A stretch of DNA of 9,916 nucleotides from Bacillota bacterium (lineage in GTDB: Bacteria; Bacillota; Clostridia; Lachnospirales; Lachnospiraceae). Of the stretch, positions 6,637 through 9,916 are shown one piece after another. Positions within the stretch are counted from its first letter, which is position 1. Every line of letters begins with the position of its first letter. The position numbers were made by a program, and so were the translations under genes. The stretch is taken from positions 1 through 9,916 of the forward strand of contig JAEZKL010000100.1 in NCBI GenBank assembly GCA_023415475.1, read 5' to 3'. The notes under the pieces were generated by a model, which searched no databases, had not been told where the DNA came from, and saw only the letters and a list, made by a program, of their open reading frames with translations.

Positions 6637-7491
6637 ATGTTGAAAAAAGTACTGATTTATCTGAAGACAAGCGTCATGCCATTTCTGGCTGCCTTCACTA
6701 TAATATATGTTGCAGCTTATCTGTTTCAAATAATATATCAGGTAATGATATCCGTCTATATCGGGATCACTCAGGGAAGAGAGATTCTTACCGATGGTAA
6801 CCGGCTATACCGAGAGACCGTGAATATGATGTCACAGGACATGCTCTATTTTATTTCGGTGGCTTCCGTTTTGATCTGTGGTATTGTTTTCTGCTTCTGG
6901 TATCATTATGAGGTGCGGGGAGAACAAAAGGTAGATCGGCGTACTGTATTTCATCGAAAAAATCTGCTGTACTTTCTGCTCTTAGGTATCGGATGCCAGT
7001 TCTTCTTCTCAGGTGCAATGAATGTAATTCAGCCATTGTTTCCTAAGGTATTCGAAGAATATGGCGAGACGATGGAAGGGCTTCTTGGCAGTAATTTTCT
7101 TCTGATGGTACTCTATACCATCGTGATAGCTCCGATTGCCGAAGAGTTGATCTTTCGTGGAGTGACATTATACCGGGCTGGAAAGGTACTGCCTTTCTTC
7201 GGTGCCAATCTGCTTCAGGCGATGTTCTTTGGTATCTATCATAGGAATATTATTCAAGGCATTTATGCAACGGTGATGGGATTTGTACTGGGACTTGTCT
7301 ATCGCAGATATCATACGATATACGCAGCAATTCTATTACATATGCTCATCAATGCCAGCATATTTCTTGTGATGCTGTTCCCGGCTTCCAGCGTAAGCTA
7401 TATGATAATGATAGTGCTTGGCCTGGCCGGAAGTATCTATGCCTTATTCTCGCTACAGCTTTTTAAAACCGCTGGTGCGCTCCGGAAGTGA
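6637..7491 (+). CDS. CPBP-family intramembrane glutamic endopeptidase homologue
   Basis: The product is a 284-residue membrane protein of the CPBP (Abi, CAAX-protease-like, PF02517) family, whose eukaryotic member Rce1 cleaves prenylated proteins. Bacterial members serve in bacteriocin immunity or maturation, or have unknown substrates. The three family motifs are intact: EELIFRG (169-175) with the Glu pair and Arg174, FGIYH (198-202) with His202, and HMLIN (235-239) with His235 and Asn239. About seven to eight hydrophobic segments are visible (near 13-35, 69-88, 109-130, 154-168, 184-200, 207-222, 228-248 and 254-275). ATG 6637 is preferred over an in-frame GTG at 6631, because the Shine-Dalgarno GGAAG (6627-6631) overlaps that GTG and lies at proper distance from the ATG. 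The gene seems to stand alone. No bacteriocin or prenylation gene lies nearby, so the substrate is unknown. Confidence 0.88.
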   Translation: MLKKVLIYLKTSVMPFLAAFTIIYVAAYLFQIIYQVMISVYIGITQGREILTDGNRLYRETVNMMSQDMLYFISVASVLICGIVFCFWYHYEVRGEQKVDRRTVFHRKNLLYFLLLGIGCQFFFSGAMNVIQPLFPKVFEEYGETMEGLLGSNFLLMVLYTIVIAPIAEELIFRGVTLYRAGKVLPFFGANLLQAMFFGIYHRNIIQGIYATVMGFVLGLVYRRYHTIYAAILLHMLINASIFLVMLFPASSVSYMIMIVLGLAGSIYALFSLQLFKTAGALRK

Positions 7492-7519
7492 TGTATATCG
7501 CAATGATTCTTTTGGCAGC

Positions 7520-7589
7520 AAATCCCTAACCTCGTCTATGTAAGCATAGCAAGGTATCGAAACTGAATAATTTACGTTGGGATTTTTTT
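7520..7589 (+). terminator. Intrinsic terminator of the CPBP gene
   Basis: AAATCCC-T-AAC (7520-7530) pairs with GTTGGGATTT (7576-7585) with a single bulged T, and the T-run spans 7583-7589. The stem encloses an inner hairpin CTATG-taag-CATAG (7536-7549). ACCT (7529-7532) can also pair with AGGT (7552-7555), which competes with the inner end of the outer stem. It begins 28 bases after the CPBP stop. Confidence 0.65.
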
Positions 7590-7590
7590 C

Positions 7591-7619
7591 TTGCATTTTA
7601 TATTAGTATAATATATTAT
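7591..7619 (+). promoter_or_regulatory. Predicted promoter for the leader RNA and ECF S component
   Basis: TTGCAT (7591-7596), a 17-base spacer and TATTAT (7614-7619) lie in a very AT-rich stretch directly after the T-run of the preceding terminator. Transcription would start near 7626. Other overlapping TATAAT-like hexamers (7608-7613, 7619-7624) exist but are poorly spaced. Confidence 0.5.
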
Positions 7620-7625
7620 ATAATC

Positions 7626-7936
7626 ACAATTGAATAACTCGAAAGTATTTCGGGCAATTCTAAGCTTAATCGGAGAGATCTGATCCTGTATCATTTCAGC
7701 GTACCCGCGGCGCGGGACGAGAGGAAGACGCCAGGTGAAGCAGGGAAAGTACGAAGACTTTCTGCACCCTATATAGTCTTGACCCTTGGTATGTGTGGCA
7801 GGAACTGGAACGTGGTTGTATTTGGAGGCTTGCTTTTTGAGTAAGCTTGCTGAATAGATGGAAATTATGATTACGATAAAGTTTAGCACCGCTACGAACG
7901 CCGAAGGATTATGGCGAAAAGAGCGGTGTTTTTGTT
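7626..7936 (+). ncRNA. Unassigned structured leader RNA (about 310 bases) before the ECF S component
   Basis: From the predicted start the RNA can form several helices. One is AATTG (7628-7632)/CAATT (7655-7659) enclosing CTCGAAA/TTTCGGG (7638-7654). A GC-rich hairpin CCCGC-GGC-GCGGG spans 7704-7716. AAGAC (7725-7729)/GTCTT (7776-7780) encloses GCA/TGC and GAAAGT/ACTTTC (7740-7765). GCTTGC/GTAAGC spans 7828-7846. It ends in a strong intrinsic terminator. I compared it by eye with FMN, TPP, cobalamin, THF, lysine, SAM, preQ1, ZTP and T-box motifs and saw no match. Ending in a terminator before a vitamin-type transporter gene suggests a riboswitch or attenuator, but a free-standing small RNA is equally possible. 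Only the helices are seen; function is inferred. Confidence 0.45.
7887..7936 (+). terminator. Strong intrinsic terminator or attenuator upstream of the ECF S component
   Basis: CACCGCT (7887-7893) pairs with AGCGGTG (7922-7928), and the T-run TTTTTGTT follows at once. An inner hairpin CGCC/GGCG (7899-7902 and 7913-7916) stacks inside. No well-spaced promoter is visible between this site and the gene start at 7997, so the gene probably depends on read-through. Confidence 0.85.
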
Positions 7937-7996
7937 ATTCAATCAATCATTGACCAATACTATGAATAGATTGGAACAATCAGAATGGAGGATTCT

Positions 7997-8620
7997 ATGA
8001 AAACAATCACAAACAAGCGTACTCTAAAAATGGTTCAACTGGCTTTATTTACTGCAATTATACTACTTATGGCATTTACGCCACTCGGCTATATCAAGAC
8101 ACCGGGTCTGGAGATAACCCTGCTCGTTGTTCCGGTAGCAGTAGGGGCGATCATACTGGGACCCACAGCCGGAGCGATTCTTGGCGGTGTATTCGGTATT
8201 ACCAGCTTTATTCAAGCCTTTAGCGGGCCTTTGGGTGCTGCTTTACTTGGGATCAGCGTAGTAGGAACTTTTGTCTTATGTGTAATAACACGTATCCTGA
8301 TGGGCTGGCTGACTGGCTTGATCTTCAAGGCTATGATGCGATGGGATCGAACTAGGTTGATTTCTCATGCAACAGCAAATCTGGCAGGTGCTTTATTAAA
8401 TACGATACTATTTATGACAACCTTTGTATTGTTATTTTATAACACAGAATATGTTCAGGGCATTGTTACAGCATTAGGAGCTACCAACCCTTTTCATTTT
8501 ATCGTATTATTTGTGACTGTGAATGGTCTCATCGAAGCTCTGATTTGCTTCGTGGTTGGAACTGCTGTATCGAAAGCGATTGATGTTTTTACAAAAAAAT
8601 CCGGACTTCAGATTGGTTAA
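7997..8620 (+). CDS. ECF transporter S component, PanT-like (substrate inferred: pantothenate)
   Basis: This 207-residue membrane protein is the substrate-binding subunit of an energy-coupling factor importer. It works with a shared EcfT-EcfA-EcfA' module encoded elsewhere. About six hydrophobic helices are seen (near 13-33, 38-58, 60-76, 82-108, 125-150 and 166-194). The segment TPLGYIKTPGLEITLLVVPVAVGAIILGP followed by AGAILGGVFGITSFIQ is typical of the broad PF12822 group that includes PanT and is common in Lachnospiraceae. Substrate assignment rests on resemblance alone; another vitamin cannot be excluded. ATG 7997 is chosen because GGAGG (7987-7991) lies five bases upstream. An in-frame ATG at 7985 overlaps that ribosome binding site. 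The gene stands alone behind a long leader with a terminator. A coaX gene at the left edge of the window fits a pantothenate theme but is distant. Confidence 0.85.
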   Translation: MKTITNKRTLKMVQLALFTAIILLMAFTPLGYIKTPGLEITLLVVPVAVGAIILGPTAGAILGGVFGITSFIQAFSGPLGAALLGISVVGTFVLCVITRILMGWLTGLIFKAMMRWDRTRLISHATANLAGALLNTILFMTTFVLLFYNTEYVQGIVTALGATNPFHFIVLFVTVNGLIEALICFVVGTAVSKAIDVFTKKSGLQIG

Positions 8621-8753
8621 TAAAGGTCTTTCAAGAGAACTATATTCTGCATCACACAATGCCTGGGTTTAGATGTGAAAATTGATGAATACAGGTTATT
8701 TAATAGTTTTTAACACTCCGATCGTATAATCGTATATTAGATATAAAAATAAG
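8621..8753. other. Gap after the ECF S component
   Basis: These 133 bases carry no convincing ORF. A tandem ATCGTATA pair lies near 8724-8739, and no clear T-run hairpin is visible. Termination of the S-component transcript is therefore not explained by the sequence I can read. With the infC leader that follows, the gene-free stretch totals about 414 bases. Confidence 0.5.
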
Positions 8754-8782
8754 TTGACATATTCTGTACGACATGATATATT
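8754..8782 (+). promoter_or_regulatory. Predicted strong sigma-A promoter of the infC-rpmI-rplT operon
   Basis: TTGACA (8754-8759) is a perfect -35 box. A 17-base spacer follows, then TATATT (8777-8782) with one mismatch. Transcription would start near 8789, about 246 bases before the infC start codon, leaving a long regulatory leader. Confidence 0.85.
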
Positions 8783-8788
8783 TAATAG

Positions 8789-9034
8789 GCTGTGAATACT
8801 GTGTTACAGTATTTATGAGGAAAGAAGAAGAGAATCCATCTCTCACCCATAGCGTAAAGTAATTTATTGTGAACGGGTTAATGCAAATAAGATTTCGATA
8901 CTATTTCTGCAAAGAGATAATTACGTGATTGTGCATTCAAGGTGGATATTCTTTATCCACCTTTTTTATGTAGATAATAAAAAGCAATCGAATCCTAGTA
9001 ACAGTAAACTTATAACCTATGGAGGTGCAGTACT
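8789..9034 (+). ncRNA. infC-operon leader with attenuator, probably an L20-type autoregulatory leader
   Basis: In Bacillus and relatives this operon is controlled by ribosomal protein L20 binding its leader and promoting termination (established knowledge). Here the leader holds a perfect hairpin AATACTG-TGTTA-CAGTATT (8795-8813) near its 5' end and a strong terminator at 8939-8967. An internal strand ATCCATCT (8834-8841) can pair over eight bases, with one wobble, with AGGTGGAT (8940-8947), the 5' arm of the terminator. This gives a plausible antiterminator. I cannot verify a match to the described L20 leader model by eye. Confidence 0.65.
8939..8967 (+). terminator. Attenuator terminator in the infC leader
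   Basis: AAGGTGGATA (8939-8948) pairs perfectly with TATCCACCTT (8954-8963) around a five-base loop, with a run of six T at 8962-8967. It lies 67 bases before the infC start codon and inside the leader, so it must be bypassed for expression. Confidence 0.9.
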
Positions 9035-9541
9035 ATTAGCGATTTAATGATTAATGAACAGATCAGGGACAAAGAAGTTCGACTGGTTGGCGAAGACGGT
9101 GAACAGTTAGGTATCATGTCTGCCAAAGATGCAATGAAGCTTGCAAAGGATGCTAATCTTGACCTTGTCAAAATAGCTCCGACAGCGAAACCACCGGTTT
9201 GTAAGATTATCGACTACGGCAAATACAGATATGAGTTGGCGAGAAAAGAGAAAGAAGCCAAAAAGAAACAAAAGGTTACCGAGGTTAAAGAGATTCGTTT
9301 ATCACCAAATATCGATGATAATGATATCAATACAAAGGCAAACCAAGCCCGTAAGTTTCTTACTCATGGTGATAAAGTGAAGGTTGCATTACGTTTTCGT
9401 GGTCGTGAAATGGCTCATACAGCAGCCTCTAAGGTAATCTTGGACAATTTCTTTGCGAGACTCGAGGATGTGGCTGTTATCGAGAAGCCTGCAAAACTCG
9501 AAGGAAGAAACATGATTATGTTCTTAACAGAAAAACGTTAA
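9035..9541 (+). CDS. infC: Translation initiation factor IF-3, with probable ATT start
   Basis: IF-3 binds the 30S subunit, blocks 50S joining and checks start-codon and initiator-tRNA pairing. The protein begins I/M-S-D-L-M-INEQIRDKEVRLVG, and its N-terminal domain runs to about residue 75. It ends in the signature KIIDYGKYRYELARK, followed by a lysine-rich linker (KEKEAKKKQK) and a C-terminal domain with KEIRLSPNI, KVALRFRGREM and EGRNMIMFL. From ATT it has 168 residues, normal for the family. ATT 9035-9037 is preferred because GGAGG (9021-9025) lies nine bases upstream, whereas the first in-frame ATG (9047) is 21 bases away. Rare AUU starts are a known self-control feature of infC, through IF-3 discrimination against non-standard codons. 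First gene of the operon; rpmI follows after 86 bases. Confidence 0.93.
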   Translation: MSDLMINEQIRDKEVRLVGEDGEQLGIMSAKDAMKLAKDANLDLVKIAPTAKPPVCKIIDYGKYRYELARKEKEAKKKQKVTEVKEIRLSPNIDDNDINTKANQARKFLTHGDKVKVALRFRGREMAHTAASKVILDNFFARLEDVAVIEKPAKLEGRNMIMFLTEKR

Positions 9542-9555
9542 AATACTAAATTTAA

Positions 9556-9603
9556 ACAGCATTTCGGAAGGGGCAGATTATTGATCCTGCAACCTCCGGC
9601 TGT
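9556..9603 (+). promoter_or_regulatory. Long hairpin between infC and rpmI
   Basis: ACAGC (9556-9560) pairs with GCTGT (9599-9603), CGGA..GG (9565-9571) with CC.TCCG (9593-9598), and GCAG (9573-9576) with CTGC (9587-9590), around a ten-base loop. No T-run follows, so it is not a terminator. It lies ten bases before the rpmI Shine-Dalgarno sequence. In E. coli, L20 represses rpmI translation through structures in this part of the operon; whether this hairpin is comparable is inference. An RNA-processing site is another option. Confidence 0.45.
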
Positions 9604-9627
9604 ATTAATTATTAAGGAGGAAATATC

Positions 9628-9825
9628 ATGCCCAAGTTAAAATCAAGCAAAGCAGCAGCAAAGCGCTTCTCTATCACAGGAACTGGAAAGCTGAAGAGAA
9701 TGAAGGCTTATAAGAGTCATATCTTAACAAAAAAATCCGCTAAAAGAAAGAGAAATCTTAGAAAAGCAGCTATGACGGACTCAACTAATATCAAAAACAT
9801 GAAGAAAATCTTACCATATCTGTAG
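9628..9825 (+). CDS. rpmI: 50S ribosomal protein L35
   Basis: This 65-residue, strongly basic protein is a component of the large ribosomal subunit. The sequence begins MPKLKSSKAAAKRFSITGTGKLKR, the family signature, and continues with KSHILTKKSAKRKRNLRKAA before ending ILPYL. Length is normal. AAGGAGG (9614-9620) lies seven bases before the ATG. It is the middle gene of infC-rpmI-rplT; rplT starts 26 bases after its stop, so the two are certainly co-transcribed. Its translation may be controlled by the hairpin at 9556-9603. Confidence 0.97.
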   Translation: MPKLKSSKAAAKRFSITGTGKLKRMKAYKSHILTKKSAKRKRNLRKAAMTDSTNIKNMKKILPYL

Positions 9826-9851
9826 AGATTGGTGATAAGGAGGAATAGAAC

Positions 9852-9916
9852 ATGGCAAGAATTAAAGGCGGATTAAACGCTAAGAAAAGACATAATAAAG
9901 TATTAAAGCTGGCTAA
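9852..9916 (+). CDS. rplT: 50S ribosomal protein L20, N-terminal fragment (3' end outside window)
   Basis: The visible 21 codons read MARIKGGLNAKKRHNKVLKLA, the conserved N-terminus of L20, an early-assembly protein that binds 23S rRNA. L20 is also the usual autogenous repressor of this operon. AAGGAGG (9837-9843) lies eight bases before the ATG. The final TAA of the window is out of frame; the last in-frame bases are AA, as expected for the next lysine codon. A complete protein would be near 118 residues. Confidence 0.95.
   Translation, partial: MARIKGGLNAKKRHNKVLKLA

Noticed and set aside
6409..6729. Minus-strand 106-codon frame before the CPBP gene
   Set aside because: It spans the folded repeat, a terminator hairpin, a promoter and the start of the CPBP gene, and lacks a ribosome binding site.
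7572..7889. Minus-strand 105-codon frame across the ECF leader
   Set aside because: It would start at GTG inside the terminator stem without a Shine-Dalgarno sequence, and it runs against the promoter and terminator signals. Its hydrophobic start looks accidental.
7626..7936. T-box, FMN, THF, lysine, ZTP or SAM riboswitch, or RNase P, tmRNA or SRP RNA
   Set aside because: The diagnostic conserved strings of these families, such as the T-box GGTGGTACCGCG core or the RNase P GAGGAAAGTCC core, are not present. Partial likenesses such as GTACCCGCGG or GAGGAAGACG are too short to count.
8724..8739. Tandem ATCGTATA pair as a meaningful repeat
   Set aside because: Two copies of an AT-rich 8-mer can easily arise by chance in this sequence.

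Overview
The window looks like a chromosomal segment of a low-to-moderate GC Gram-positive anaerobe of the Clostridia, most likely a plant-fibre-degrading member of the Lachnospiraceae. The basis is gene content and protein similarity recalled from the families: a GH94 cellobiose phosphorylase very close to that of Clostridium thermocellum, a coaX-dusB pair, an ECF-type vitamin transporter subunit, and the infC-rpmI-rplT operon behind an attenuator leader. Ribosome binding sites are strong GGAGG types throughout. No species can be fixed from the sequence alone. There are no tRNA or rRNA genes, no CRISPR array and no complete insertion sequence.

Layout, left to right. (1) 1-1365: the 3' part of coaX (type III pantothenate kinase) and dusB (tRNA-dihydrouridine synthase), co-directional and 12 bases apart. 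(2) 1437-2604: asd (aspartate-semialdehyde dehydrogenase) with its own promoter. It converges on a minus-strand membrane protein of unknown function (2777-3478), and the two share a hairpin terminator at 2705-2740. (3) 3479-3904: an AT-rich divergent intergenic region with a doubtful small ORF, a perfect 10-bp palindrome and a near-consensus promoter for the next gene. (4) 3905-6343: cellobiose phosphorylase. It is followed by a 121-bp, highly folded inverted-repeat element (6387-6507), a terminator-like hairpin, and a promoter for a CPBP-family membrane protease homologue (6637-7491). (5) 7492-7996: a 505-base non-coding region with a terminator, a promoter, and a roughly 300-base structured leader ending in a strong intrinsic terminator, just upstream of an ECF transporter S component (7997-8620, PanT-like). 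(6) 8621-9916: the translation-factor and ribosomal-protein operon. It has a consensus promoter, a leader with an attenuator, infC starting at a probable ATT codon, rpmI, and the first 65 bases of rplT.

How the genes relate. Most are housekeeping: coenzyme A synthesis, tRNA modification, the Asp-family amino-acid pathway and translation. Cellobiose phosphorylase splits imported cellobiose by phosphorolysis, which saves ATP and fits a fibre-degrading lifestyle. CoaX and the PanT-like S component could belong to one vitamin pathway (pantothenate to CoA), but they lie about 7.6 kb apart and the S component's substrate is inferred only. The most interesting non-coding signals are the unassigned leader RNA before the S component, the folded element at 6387-6507, and the infC leader, where an upstream strand can pair with the 5' arm of the terminator.
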